Shown here in pieces: positions 7,512 through 16,607 of a stretch of DNA of 64,000 nt (the first letter of the stretch is position 1; each line of letters starts with the position of its first letter). Made by a program: the position numbers and the translations under genes. The notes under the pieces were generated by a model. It ran no database searches. It saw only the letters and a list, made by a program, of their open reading frames with translations, and was not told where the DNA came from. Origin of the DNA: Desulfamplus sp964425195 (lineage in GTDB: Bacteria; Desulfobacterota; Desulfobacteria; Desulfobacterales; Desulfobacteraceae); assembly GCA_964425195.1 (NCBI GenBank), contig CAYRLG010000021.1:1-64000 (forward strand), in the 5' to 3' direction.

Positions 7512-7952
7512 ATGTTTAAATTCACAAGTAATATAATGCTGGTTGATGATGAAAAAGACTTTGTAGAGGCATTAAGTCTTAGATTAAAAGAGAATGGTGA
7601 GAATGTAATTGCAGCTTATAACGGAAGTGAATGTATAGAAAATCTTGATAAAAATCAGCAGATAGATGTTATTATTTTAGATGTTAAGATGCCTGGTATG
7701 GACGGTATTGAAACATTAAAAGAGATTAAGAGAAAAGCCCCTCTTGTAGAAGTTATCATGCTAACAGGGCATGGTACTATACAGACAGCTATTGAAGGTA
7801 TGAAGTTAGGTGCATTTGACTTTATGCTTAAACCAGCAGATTTTGATGCGTTGAACGAAAAGCTAAACAGTGCAAGACAGAGAAGAAAAGAGCAATTGGA
7901 ACGAATTCGCCGCGCTGAGACAGATTCTATGTTACAGCAGAGCAGAATATAA
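7512..7952 (+). CDS. stand-alone receiver-domain response regulator
   Basis: A 146-residue single receiver. Asp12/Asp13, phosphoacceptor Asp57 (ILDVKMPGMDG), Thr85 (MLTGHG) and Lys107 (LKPAD) are intact. A charged C-terminal helix (RQRRKEQLERIRRAE) extends beyond the receiver and could mediate partner binding. The start follows CAGGAGATAATT. It stands alone between the sigma-54 activator and a REC-first histidine kinase, with a palindrome cluster immediately upstream. No output domain is present, so it probably acts through contact with the nearby kinase or another partner. Confidence 0.92.
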   Translation: MFKFTSNIMLVDDEKDFVEALSLRLKENGENVIAAYNGSECIENLDKNQQIDVIILDVKMPGMDGIETLKEIKRKAPLVEVIMLTGHGTIQTAIEGMKLGAFDFMLKPADFDALNEKLNSARQRRKEQLERIRRAETDSMLQQSRI

Positions 7953-8113
7953 ATAGATATATTTATTACGATTTATCAAGTGAAATCTAATAACTCTTTG
8001 TTAAATCGTAATAAATCTCTAATTGATTCTTGAAAATAGCTTTATACTCTCCACTGTTTCCTCTAACATAACTTTCAACCCACCTTTATTAAAATTTAGT
8101 TAATGGTAGCGAT

Positions 8114-9262
8114 ATGACAAATGAAATAAACATCTTGTTAGTTGATGACGAAGATAGTTATCGTGAAATACTCTCCAAGCGTCTTGCACGCAGAGGTATC
8201 CATGTGCTTGAAGCAGAAGGAGGAGAAAAAGCACTTCAGATATTAGAAAAGCACCCGGTTGATATTATAATTTTGGACGTTAAGATGCAAGGAATGGACG
8301 GCATTGAGTGCTTACGACACATTAAGGAGAGGTATGAAGGTTCAGAAGTTATTATGCTAACTGGTCATGCCGATATACATGGAGGTGTTGAAGGCATTAA
8401 ATCCGGTGCTTTTGATTATCTTACAAAACCTGTAGAGTTAGAACATCTGATTCGTAAAATAATGCAGGCGCATAACAAAATAAGACGATGTTTGGCTGAA
8501 AAGCAGGAGATTGAATTTAAAGAGCGAGTTAAGCAGCAGATGGTTGTTGCAGAGCGATTGGTTGCATTAGGCACTATGGCAACTGGTGTGGCACATGAAA
8601 TAAATAACCCTTTAGCTGTTATTAAGGACTCTGCGGGCTGGTTGCAGCAAATTTTATCAAAGCCAGAGATGAGAACTATCCCACGTATAGATGATTTTGA
8701 AAAAGGGTTAGAGCGGATTAACAAAGCAGTCAATCGAGCAAGTAAAATTACACAACAACTTCTTCAGGCTGTTAAAACACAAACTATGGAGATGGTGGAT
8801 CCTTCAACGTTTGTGGAAGTTAGTCTTAAAGAGCTTTTGGAAGAGGCTATAGCATTAGTTGAGCCAGAGGCATCTCTTAAACAGATAAAAGTGTTGTTAA
8901 AAAGTGTTGAACCACACCCCATATCTTGGACAGATCCATTTCAGTTGCTTCAGGTGTTACTCAACCTGCTTTCCAACTCGATTCAAGCCATAGATGTGAA
9001 TAGTGGGCAGATCACCTGCTCTTTAAGCTCCTCTCTTGAGGAGGCTAAGATTGTTATCCAAGATAATGGTTGCGGTATCTCTAAGGAGAATCTTGCTCGA
9101 ATTTTTGAACCTTTTTTTACTACTAAAGACCCGGGAAAAGGTACTGGTATAGGTCTTTATGTATCTTGGGGAATTATAACCAATCTTGGGGGATTGATCT
9201 CAGTAGAGAGTGATATAGGAAAAGGCACAACATTTACTATCACTCTACCTGTTAAAAAGTAG
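8114..9262 (+). CDS. histidine kinase with N-terminal receiver domain
   Basis: A 382-residue soluble protein with reversed hybrid order: receiver ~1-120 (phosphoacceptor Asp55, Thr83, Lys105), a short coiled linker, then a dimerisation/H-box with His161 in TGVAHEINNP, and an ATPase domain with the N-box (NLLSNSIQA) and G-boxes (DNGCGIS, GKGTGIGL). No membrane segment is seen, so it senses through its receiver or an internal partner. The H-box is followed by an Ala-Gly-Trp element that recurs in the Cache kinase at 13594, which suggests related partner specificity. It is flanked by REC-only genes. The ribosome-binding site is weak. Confidence 0.93.
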   Translation: MTNEINILLVDDEDSYREILSKRLARRGIHVLEAEGGEKALQILEKHPVDIIILDVKMQGMDGIECLRHIKERYEGSEVIMLTGHADIHGGVEGIKSGAFDYLTKPVELEHLIRKIMQAHNKIRRCLAEKQEIEFKERVKQQMVVAERLVALGTMATGVAHEINNPLAVIKDSAGWLQQILSKPEMRTIPRIDDFEKGLERINKAVNRASKITQQLLQAVKTQTMEMVDPSTFVEVSLKELLEEAIALVEPEASLKQIKVLLKSVEPHPISWTDPFQLLQVLLNLLSNSIQAIDVNSGQITCSLSSSLEEAKIVIQDNGCGISKENLARIFEPFFTTKDPGKGTGIGLYVSWGIITNLGGLISVESDIGKGTTFTITLPVKK

Positions 9263-9351
9263 TTTTTGATCTTGATTTTAACTTAAGTTTAACTTTTATC
9301 TGATTCTAACCAAGATACACAAAGATTTAAAAGTGTCGTGGTAAAAGTGGT

Positions 9352-9394
9352 AAAAAATTATTAGGGCTTTATCATGATAGTTGGATAGAGCCCT
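9352..9394 (-). terminator. terminator overlapping the 3' end of the hexapeptide protein gene
   Basis: Arms agggct/agccct (9363-9368 with 9389-9394), extended by further pairs, span the last codons of the minus-strand gene; on that strand the stem is followed by TAATAATTTTTT. Confidence 0.7.
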
Positions 9395-10782
9395 TTATTT
9401 TTACCTTCAGGGTATGGCTGTAAAGTATTGAATGATATGAACTGATTTTTTTGGGCATGTCCTTTGTTTTCACTACCATTAAAAAATGCACCGTTTGCCT
9501 CTAAAATATGGTGTATTCTATCTCTGAATGCACCAATAAAACTTCCTCCATTTCCTTCAAAAAACATATTACCCATAGTAAAACTGGTATTTATTTTACA
9601 GAACTCCTCAATCGGAATGCTGTGACGTTCAAGATCAGCTTCAGACCTAACCATACCCCAAACTAAATGGTTATCTGGAATATTTAGAGGCACTCGCACA
9701 TCAATAATTGTGTGTGGCATTATGATTGAGTCATTACCTATTGTAAGACCTTTTCCTGCCGCTCCTCTTAAAAAGCTGTTAAAGCCTACAAAAACATTTG
9801 TACCAAGCTCTGCCCCAATAATTTTAGCACCATGGGCAGTCACATTATTACCTTCAAGACGGGAGTTGATAATATAGCAGTTCTCTTGCGCATTTGCCCC
9901 TTTGCCAAGCCAAGCATTTTGCAGATATGCTCTTTGAGAGACAAGAACATTTTCACCAATGTGTGTAGGTGGTTTATTTACAGCATATCGATCTAAAGAG
10001 GCACTGCTTGGAACAGGAGTTGAGTGTTCAATATTTACTACGTCAAAAACTCTCTGAAATGCCTCCTTTCTATCCTCAACAAAATCGATAAAAATCCCTC
10101 TTGGAGGAACTCCGGCTTTAAAGTAGATATACTCGTTTAAAGGCTCAATGGGGTGTTGATACATGAAGTTGAACTCATCTGGATTTCTTATCCAGATTGT
10201 TCCGGCAGCTATATTTAGGTGAGATATTTCACCAGCTTGGATATAAGCGAAGTTTCCAATAACACAATCTCTCATTGTTGTTAAATCTACTGTAGAGAAC
10301 GATCCAACAAAAGAGCCATCTGACGGAGATCCATGAATATTTGCGTAATTGGCAGCTACTGTATTTCTGATAAAAAACTCCTCAAGTGTCTCTGGATCGT
10401 GTGAATAGTTATGGACAAGTGTTTTTATCAACATACTGTCTTGAATATAAATCTCCTCATCTCTGCTTACAGGAATCTCAAAGTTCTGATACTGAAAAAT
10501 ACTCCCCTGCTTTTTTAGTTCATCGCCTCTGATATCGCTTTTATATAAAAGTGAATTGGTGATTTTGCACTGCCCTAAAAAATAGCTACCCGCAAGATTT
10601 GAGTGTTTGAACTCAAAATTTAGAGGGTGGTGTGGAGATATACCAAAAAAAGCATAAAATTTAACCATCTGCTCAAATGGAATAAGGTTTTTTACGTAAG
10701 GGTTTACATCAAATTCTAACTCCCTTAAATTGATATTTACCCTTTGAATAATCCTGTCGTATAGCTTCTGTAGTTCCTGCAT
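9361..10782 (-). CDS. left-handed beta-helix (hexapeptide-repeat) protein of unknown function
   Basis: A 473-residue protein without signal peptide or membrane segments. From about residue 70 onward it shows repeated hexapeptide-like turns (for example LAGSYFLGQCKI, IGNFAYIQAGEIS, VTAHGAKIIGAEL, IGNDSIIMPHTII), the signature of left-handed beta-helix folds found in sugar-nucleotide and acyl transferases. It is related in appearance to the DUF4954 group, but no catalytic residue can be assigned. The start follows GAGGATATAGACTA. It is the only enzyme-like gene inside the signalling island and is transcribed against its neighbours. Confidence 0.75.
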   Translation of the reverse strand: MQELQKLYDRIIQRVNINLRELEFDVNPYVKNLIPFEQMVKFYAFFGISPHHPLNFEFKHSNLAGSYFLGQCKITNSLLYKSDIRGDELKKQGSIFQYQNFEIPVSRDEEIYIQDSMLIKTLVHNYSHDPETLEEFFIRNTVAANYANIHGSPSDGSFVGSFSTVDLTTMRDCVIGNFAYIQAGEISHLNIAAGTIWIRNPDEFNFMYQHPIEPLNEYIYFKAGVPPRGIFIDFVEDRKEAFQRVFDVVNIEHSTPVPSSASLDRYAVNKPPTHIGENVLVSQRAYLQNAWLGKGANAQENCYIINSRLEGNNVTAHGAKIIGAELGTNVFVGFNSFLRGAAGKGLTIGNDSIIMPHTIIDVRVPLNIPDNHLVWGMVRSEADLERHSIPIEEFCKINTSFTMGNMFFEGNGGSFIGAFRDRIHHILEANGAFFNGSENKGHAQKNQFISFNTLQPYPEGKNKGLYPTIMIKP

Positions 10783-11217
10783 TAGTCTATATCCTCTTTT
10801 TCGTCTCTCTTCTGATTTTAACCAGATTTTTAATTTAAAAAAAACTTAGCTATTAGTCAATTATGTTAAAAAATTGAATATCATAAATCTCCTTATGGTA
10901 AATTTAACTGTATGAATTATACGATTAAATTTTTATCATGTATTTATATCTATATCAAGATATTGGCTAAATAAGCGATATATACTAACTGATTTGTCAG
11001 TTAGTGGTCTTAAATAGCAGTAAATAGAATTAATTCAAACTATTATCTTAACCGCCATCTTGACCTGTCTATTGCTTTATGATACCTGACTATTGCTTTA
11101 TAATGGGCGGGTTCATTTTTTTTAAATAGTGTTGTTTTTTAATAGTGTGTCCGTAAATATACGATTTTTTGAAGTGCGGTTATGCACTTAAATCTATAAA
11201 CGGTAAGGAGAAAAAAA
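10783..11217. other. 435-bp intergenic region ahead of the CBS-DASS pair
   Basis: No gene is seen. It contains a perfect 9-bp inverted repeat actaactga/tcagttagt (10984-10992 with 10997-11005), a 21-bp tandem repeat (11064-11105) and near-inverted aaccgcc/ggcgggtt elements flanking that repeat. The region must hold divergent promoters for the hexapeptide gene and the CBS-DASS operon. Confidence 0.65.
11064..11105 (+). repeat. two tandem 21-bp units upstream of the CBS-DASS operon
   Basis: The units cctgtctattgctttatgata and cctgactattgctttataatg abut each other and differ at only a few positions. The 21-bp period equals two helical turns, as in tandem binding sites for an activator or repressor. 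They end 112 bp upstream of the TTG start at 11218. Confidence 0.6.
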
Positions 11218-11790
11218 TTGAAGAACTATAAAGTAAAAGAGTTAATGGTATCGCTGTCAAAATATGCGACAGTAGGAGAAGGTGCAACCCTTTTTGAGGC
11301 TGTGTTGGCACTTGAAAAAGCTCAAGCAGCCTATCAGGGGACCAAATATCCCCATAGGGCGATACTTGTTCTTGATGCAAATGGACAAGTATTGGGTAAG
11401 GTCAGTCAGATGGATGTACTTCGTGCTCTTGAGCCTAAGTACGCAGATATGCAGGAGGGTTCTAATCTTGCAATGTATGGGTTTTCAAGCAAGTTTATTA
11501 AGTCTCTTGTAAACTACTATAAACTTTGGGATTCACCTCTTACAGATATTTGCAAAAAAGCGGGGGAGATATCTGTTACAAAGTTTATGAGAAAACCTAC
11601 AGATGGAGAGTTTATTGATGAGACAGCTTCCTTAGATGAGGCGATTCATCAATTGGTGTGTGGCTATCATCAATCTCTTATTGTAACTAAAGATGATAAA
11701 ATTACTGGAATCCTTAGACTCACTGATGTCTTTGATTATATCTGTGACTCAATGAAGCAGTGTGGGCTTGATATTGGAGGTAACAAATAA
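11218..11790 (+). CDS. stand-alone CBS-pair protein
   Basis: A 190-residue protein made of two CBS motifs (~3-75 and ~120-178) with a longer-than-usual linker between them. CBS pairs commonly bind ATP, AMP or related nucleotides and gate attached transporters or enzymes. The start is a TTG codon, chosen because AAGGAG lies 7 bp upstream and because the paralogue at 16608 begins at the same point (VKELMV.LS.YATV). Its stop overlaps the ATG of the following DASS transporter (TAATG), so the two are translationally coupled, which makes control of that transporter the leading hypothesis. Its CBS region matches that of the REC-CBS fusion at 4682-5599. Confidence 0.9.
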   Translation: MKNYKVKELMVSLSKYATVGEGATLFEAVLALEKAQAAYQGTKYPHRAILVLDANGQVLGKVSQMDVLRALEPKYADMQEGSNLAMYGFSSKFIKSLVNYYKLWDSPLTDICKKAGEISVTKFMRKPTDGEFIDETASLDEAIHQLVCGYHQSLIVTKDDKITGILRLTDVFDYICDSMKQCGLDIGGNK

Positions 11791-13265
11791 TGAATGCTGT
11801 AAATGAGCAAAAGAAGGTAAACTGGACTAAACTTATATGTCTTTTTGTTGGTATGGGGCTTTTTGCACTGGTGTTTTACTCTCCAATGTGGCCAGACGCT
11901 GTTGATCCTATGGGAAAACATTTTGCACTAAGCCCTCAGGGTAAAGGTGCTATAGCTCTGTTCCTTCTTGCTGGTACATGGTGGGTATTTGAGGTTGTGC
12001 CAATAGGCGTTACAAGTCTTGCAATTGGGGTTATACAGGCTCTCTTTTTAATCCGCCCCGCAGATAAGGCTTTTAAAGATTTTATGGATCCATCTGTTAT
12101 GTTCATATTTGGTTCTATTGTAATCGGGCTTGTATTTACCAAAACTGGTCTTACTAAACGTCTTGCATACAAGATGCTTGCAATTGTTGGTGAGAGAACC
12201 AGCATGATATATTTAGGCACGTTTGTAGTGGTCGCTTTATTGACTTTTATTATGGCTCACACAGCGGTTGCCGCTACTATATATCCCTTGTTAGTAGCTA
12301 TTTATTCTTTGTATGGCGAAGGTAATAAACCTACCAAATTTGGTAAAGGGTTATTTATAGGGATGGCTTATGTGGCAGGTGCGGGTTCTATAGTGACTCT
12401 GCTTGGTGCTGCTCGTGGTGCGGTTGCTCTTGGTTTTTTCAAAGATATTGCAGGCAAAGAGATAGGTTTTTTTGAGTTAACCTACTATATGCTCCCCGTT
12501 GGTTTGCTCATGGTCTCCGCTATTTGGCTCTATTTTATGATCGTTATGAAACCTGAAAAGAAAACTATTCCCGGGCTTAGGGAAAAAGCTAAAAATCTTT
12601 ATAATGAGTTGGGCAATGTAACTAAAAACGAGTGGATGGCTGCAATTATTGTTGGCTCTGTTATTATAGCACTTGGATCATTTGCAATTTTAACAGCCTA
12701 TATTCCAGATTTTAAATCGCCTAATAAAACTGCTGTAATGCTTATCTCAACCATTCTATTCTTTATAACTGGTATTCTTGATATTGACGATTTAGAAGAT
12801 ATCCCCTGGAATATCATCTTACTATTTGCCGGTGCAATGAGTATTGGTTTTTGTCTGTGGGAGACTGGTGCTGCTCAGTGGATGGCTATAAACTGGCTGG
12901 CTATTTTTAAAGAGTCTCACTGGTTTATATTTGTCATGGGGATTGCATTTTTCGTAATGGTTATGACTAACGTTATTATGAATGTGGCAGCAATTGCCAT
13001 ATCTCTTCCAGTAGCTTTGGTTATTGCTCCATATTTAGGAGTTAGCGGAGAGGTTATTTTATATGCTGCACTTGTAACTGCTGGTATGCCTTTCCTATTC
13101 CTTGTAGGTGCTGCCCCTAACGCTATTGCCTATAATTCAAAACAGTTCACACCCGGTGAGTTTTTTATGCACGGAGTACCAACCAGTATTATTCTCATGC
13201 TCATAGTTGGTCTTGCTGTTTATGTTATCTGGCCTCTTATGGGTATGCCTATTCTCATTAAGTAG
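11790..13265 (+). CDS. SLC13/DASS-family anion transporter coupled to CBS protein
   Basis: A 491-residue polytopic membrane protein of the DASS family with the two-repeat layout. The canonical SNT motifs are replaced by MAHTAVAAT in the first half and IMNVAAIAI in the second, and the first glycine loop reads LLGAARGAV, so this copy differs both from the canonical family and from the other three in the window. Substrates in the family are dicarboxylates, citrate or sulfate; which applies is unknown. The ATG overlaps the stop of the CBS gene by one base. A hairpin lies 22 bp after the stop. Confidence 0.85.
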   Translation: MNAVNEQKKVNWTKLICLFVGMGLFALVFYSPMWPDAVDPMGKHFALSPQGKGAIALFLLAGTWWVFEVVPIGVTSLAIGVIQALFLIRPADKAFKDFMDPSVMFIFGSIVIGLVFTKTGLTKRLAYKMLAIVGERTSMIYLGTFVVVALLTFIMAHTAVAATIYPLLVAIYSLYGEGNKPTKFGKGLFIGMAYVAGAGSIVTLLGAARGAVALGFFKDIAGKEIGFFELTYYMLPVGLLMVSAIWLYFMIVMKPEKKTIPGLREKAKNLYNELGNVTKNEWMAAIIVGSVIIALGSFAILTAYIPDFKSPNKTAVMLISTILFFITGILDIDDLEDIPWNIILLFAGAMSIGFCLWETGAAQWMAINWLAIFKESHWFIFVMGIAFFVMVMTNVIMNVAAIAISLPVALVIAPYLGVSGEVILYAALVTAGMPFLFLVGAAPNAIAYNSKQFTPGEFFMHGVPTSIILMLIVGLAVYVIWPLMGMPILIK

Positions 13266-13593
13266 TTTTTTTGTTAATTAATAAATCGGGGAATTTAGTC
13301 TCATTGGGGCATAATTCCCCAGATTCATAATCTCCATTTATTTTTTTGTAATGGTACAAGTTATTTTCACTCATTACATAATGATAAGTTTGGCGTAACC
13401 ATTGTATTTAATTTATCATTTTTGTTTCAAGCTCAACTACCAAGCATCTATTGGTGGCATATCTATTGCAGATATGTGTAGTTGAAAATTGAGAGCTTGA
13501 TTATAAAAGGTGGAAATTAGGATAGACGTATTAACACTGGTAAGCCAAACATCCCACCTTTAACCGGCACTATATCTGAGCGGGCGGTAAATT
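13266..13593. other. 328-bp structured intergenic region
   Basis: No gene is seen. Three structures stand out: a hairpin right after the transporter (13288-13320); a nested set aagctc/gagctt (13429-13434 with 13493-13498), caactac/gtagttg (13434-13440 with 13478-13484) and catatct/agatatg (13459-13465 with 13471-13477); and aaaggtgg/ccaccttt (13506-13513 with 13554-13561). The last lies 33 bp before the kinase start, so the 5' leader could fold. Confidence 0.6.
13288..13347 (+). terminator. terminator after the CBS-DASS operon
   Basis: Arms ggggaatt/aattcccc (13288-13295 with 13313-13320) are followed by a second small stem agatt/aatct and a T-rich run (tttatttttttg). Confidence 0.6.
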
Positions 13594-15399
13594 ATGAAAA
13601 AATCTTTACAGAAAAATGGAGCTGATTCAGATAAAAATATCTCTAAAAGGGATAGAAACTACTATCGAACCCTCTCCAGAAATATCATGTTTACTGTGAT
13701 TATAGTTTCATTTATGCCTCTGATTTTTGTGGCTGGAATTCTTTTTGTGCAGTTCACTACAACATACTCTGCAAAGACAACAGCCCATCTTGATACTCTT
13801 GTGAAAAAACATCGCCAAAATATTGATGTCTTTCTTAATGAAAGGCAGAGTAATATTAATCAATTAGCAGCGATGTCAACCTTTGAGAAACTCAGCGATC
13901 ACGCCTATTTAGAGCAACAACTTGCTATACTACAGCGTGCTTATGGGGAGGTTTTTACCGATCTTGCGGTTCTCAATGAACAAGGTGAGCAGATTGCTTA
14001 TGCAGGACCCTATGGGCTTGAAGGAGCGCATTATAAAGATGCTGACTGGTTTCAGATGGCTATTAAACAGCCCCACTATATCAGCGACGTATTCTTAGGA
14101 ATGAGGGGATTTCCACATTTTACAGTAACAACACGTCAATTTAAGGATGGAAAACCCTGGATACTTCGCACATCGGTTCATTTTCAGGCATTTACCGATC
14201 TTGTTGAGAGTATTAGAATTGGTAAAACTGGTGTTGCATTTATTTTAAATCAAAATGGTGAGTTTCAAACCCATACCTCTTTGAAGATTGATAATCCAAA
14301 AGAGCTTTATAATAGGATGCTGCAAGAAGATATTATGGTTGAGGTAAAACTTCCTGAGAATGTAGCTGAAATTACTAAAGATGCTTCTTTACAAAATAGC
14401 CATAAGGCTGTTAAGCATCGTGATAAAAGTGATCTATCAATTGAGCATAGACATATTGGCAATATAATTTATGTCGCAACAATGCTCCAGAATAAAGACT
14501 GGGTTCTAATATTTCAGCAAGATGCGGATGATGCTTTTGCAAATTTGAACCGCATTCGCCTCACTGCATTTATAGCCTTCGTATTAGGAGGTATAGCTAT
14601 CATAACAATGGCATTTGTTTTGTCTCGGCGTATGGTGGCAAGAATTATTAGATCAGAGGAGGAGAAGGAGATGATGAATCAGCAGGTAATTGAACATGGC
14701 AGGCTTGCCGCACTTGGAGAGATGGCTGCGGGGATCGCCCACGAGATTAATAATCCTGTAGCTATAATGGTTGAGGAGGCAGGATGGATCAAAGATCTGC
14801 TTGAAGAGGAGGAGTTCCAAAAAAGCAAAAATCTTGAAGAGTTTACCAGAGCGTTAGATCAGATACAGAAACAGGGGTTAAGGTGTCGAGATATAACGCA
14901 CAAGCTCTTGAGCTTTGCAAGACCTGTAGATAGTGGAAATCATATTATAAATATCAATGAGCTTATTACAGAGACTGTAAATCTGTTTGCTCATGAGGCA
15001 AAGTTTTCCAACATCAGCTTTGAGCAGCATTTTAAGCAAAACGATCTCCAGTTCATGGCATCTCAGACAGAAATTCAACAGATACTGTTTAATCTCATAA
15101 ACAATGCAATGGATGCTATGAGAGATATTGGCGGGAAAATCCTCATCTCAACAGAAAAGGAGGATAAGATGGTAAAGATAACTGTGGAAGATAATGGTTC
15201 TGGCATAGCACCAGAGTACGTTGCCAGAATATTTGACCCATTTTTTACTACAAAACCCGTTGGTAAAGGAACTGGGCTTGGTCTTTATATCTGTTATGGA
15301 ATTATCAATAAGTTGGGCGGCAATATTAAGGTGAAAAGTGTATTGAGTCAGGGTACTGTTTTTACCATAGCAATACCATCAGTTGAAGAGGCTCAATAG
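13594..15399 (+). CDS. membrane sensor histidine kinase with Cache-type periplasmic domain
   Basis: A 601-residue kinase: membrane helix ~29-53, a ~270-residue periplasmic region with double-Cache features (YKDADWFQMAIKQPHYISDVFLG, a typical ligand-pocket stretch), second helix ~325-348, H-box with His383 in AGIAHEINNP, and an ATPase domain with NLINNAMDA, DNGSGIA and GKGTGLGL. Cache domains often bind small carboxylates or amino acids, which would suit a kinase sitting among DASS transporters, but the ligand is not shown. It lacks its own receiver and is followed by two REC-only genes. The H-box carries the same Ala-Gly-Trp extension as the kinase at 8114. Confidence 0.93.
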   Translation: MKKSLQKNGADSDKNISKRDRNYYRTLSRNIMFTVIIVSFMPLIFVAGILFVQFTTTYSAKTTAHLDTLVKKHRQNIDVFLNERQSNINQLAAMSTFEKLSDHAYLEQQLAILQRAYGEVFTDLAVLNEQGEQIAYAGPYGLEGAHYKDADWFQMAIKQPHYISDVFLGMRGFPHFTVTTRQFKDGKPWILRTSVHFQAFTDLVESIRIGKTGVAFILNQNGEFQTHTSLKIDNPKELYNRMLQEDIMVEVKLPENVAEITKDASLQNSHKAVKHRDKSDLSIEHRHIGNIIYVATMLQNKDWVLIFQQDADDAFANLNRIRLTAFIAFVLGGIAIITMAFVLSRRMVARIIRSEEEKEMMNQQVIEHGRLAALGEMAAGIAHEINNPVAIMVEEAGWIKDLLEEEEFQKSKNLEEFTRALDQIQKQGLRCRDITHKLLSFARPVDSGNHIININELITETVNLFAHEAKFSNISFEQHFKQNDLQFMASQTEIQQILFNLINNAMDAMRDIGGKILISTEKEDKMVKITVEDNGSGIAPEYVARIFDPFFTTKPVGKGTGLGLYICYGIINKLGGNIKVKSVLSQGTVFTIAIPSVEEAQ

Positions 15400-15548
15400 T
15401 AATCCTAAGATAAGCTCTTTAAATTTAAAAAAGAGCGTAAAAATTTAGATTTATCTATTTTTGTTTAAAGATGAATCTTAATAATCCATAATTTCAAAAT
15501 AGTAATATATATTCTTTATTTAACATAATATTTTTTAAGGAGGCAACG

Positions 15549-15989
15549 ATGGACGAACCAAGACTACTTTTAGTGGATGATGAAGCACCTTTTATTGAGG
15601 CGATAAGCAAAAGGTTAAAAAAACGTAATTTTCATGTAGAGATGGCTTTTAGTGGTATGGAAGCCTTAGAGAAATTTACTGACGATGGCTTTGATCCTGA
15701 AGTGGTTATTTTAGATGTTAAGATGCCCGGTATGGATGGCATTGAGACCCTTGAAGAGCTGAAACGTAAATATCCACTTGTAGAGGTGATAATGTTGACC
15801 GGACACGCAACCGTTCCATCTGCTATTGACGGCATGAAAAAAGGTGCCTTTGACTATCTTATGAAACCTTGTGATATGGAGATTCTTGTAACTAAAGTTG
15901 GCGAGGCTGTTGCAAAAAAGCGGGCACAGGAGAACAAAATTGTTGAGGCTCGAATGAAAGATATAATGCGAAAAAAAGGTCTCGATTGA
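15549..15989 (+). CDS. stand-alone receiver-domain response regulator
   Basis: A 146-residue receiver with Asp10/Asp11, phosphoacceptor Asp56 (ILDVKMPGMDG), Thr84 and Lys106, plus a basic C-terminal helix ending in MRKKGLD. The ribosome-binding site aaggaggcaacg is strong. It follows the Cache kinase by 149 bp and precedes another receiver gene by 34 bp, so it is a good candidate partner of that kinase. No DNA-binding or enzymatic output is present. Confidence 0.92.
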   Translation: MDEPRLLLVDDEAPFIEAISKRLKKRNFHVEMAFSGMEALEKFTDDGFDPEVVILDVKMPGMDGIETLEELKRKYPLVEVIMLTGHATVPSAIDGMKKGAFDYLMKPCDMEILVTKVGEAVAKKRAQENKIVEARMKDIMRKKGLD

Positions 15990-16023
15990 TTATATTACTC
16001 CATAAAGGAGAGGAGACAGTAGC

Positions 16024-16464
16024 ATGGAATCAGAACAGATACAACCTCAACCCCCTATTGCTAAGACAGATCAAGGCTCTAATTTTGAACCTATTGAACT
16101 TCTTCTGGTAGATGATGAAGAGGGATTTGTAGAGGTACTTTCCAAAAGACTTAGTAAAAGAAACATACATGTCACCACAGCTTTAAGCGGTGATGGTGCA
16201 ATCCAGCAGTGCAAAAAACAACATTTTGACATAATGCTGCTGGACCTAAAAATGGAGTTTATGGATGGCATAGAAGTTTTAAAAGCACTTAAAGATATTG
16301 GTATTACAATGCCAGTCATAATGATTACTGGTCACGGTTCTCTTGAAGATGCTCAAAAGGGTTTGGATTCAGGTGCTGTAGCCTGCCTTCCTAAACCTTA
16401 TGATTTTGAAGCATTGGTAAAACAGATAAGGACCATTCATCAAGAGAGGAAGAGTCTTAAATAG
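16024..16464 (+). CDS. stand-alone receiver-domain response regulator, divergent
   Basis: A 146-residue receiver preceded by a ~24-residue polar N-terminal extension. Asp30/Asp31, phosphoacceptor Asp74 (LLDLKMEFMDG), Thr102 (MITGHG) and Lys124 (LPKPYD) are present. The usual Pro-Gly after the phosphoacceptor loop is changed to Glu-Phe, unlike the neighbouring receivers. The start follows aaggagaggagac. It is 34 bp after another receiver gene, giving a kinase-REC-REC-CBS-REC-transporter order. It could be a second target or phosphate sink of the same kinase. Confidence 0.9.
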   Translation: MESEQIQPQPPIAKTDQGSNFEPIELLLVDDEEGFVEVLSKRLSKRNIHVTTALSGDGAIQQCKKQHFDIMLLDLKMEFMDGIEVLKALKDIGITMPVIMITGHGSLEDAQKGLDSGAVACLPKPYDFEALVKQIRTIHQERKSLK

Positions 16465-16493
16465 ATAATTTAAGTTAATTCATAGTAGTTCAA

Positions 16494-16516
16494 ACCCACT
16501 ACCTATGGTGGTGGGT
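16494..16516 (+). terminator. short GC-rich hairpin after the two receiver genes
   Basis: acccactacc/ggtggtgggt pair over 10 bp (one U-G) with a TAT loop. No T-run follows, so it may be a weak terminator, an mRNA-stabilising stem, or an operator; it contains the same CCCAC/GTGGG core seen upstream of other genes here. Confidence 0.5.
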
Positions 16517-16607
16517 CTATCTTGAAGTAAATAGTCTTTTTAAATTTTTTTCTATAGTGTTGGTTAAATACTATAAATTAATTAAAAACAACAAATGGAG
16601 AGTAACA

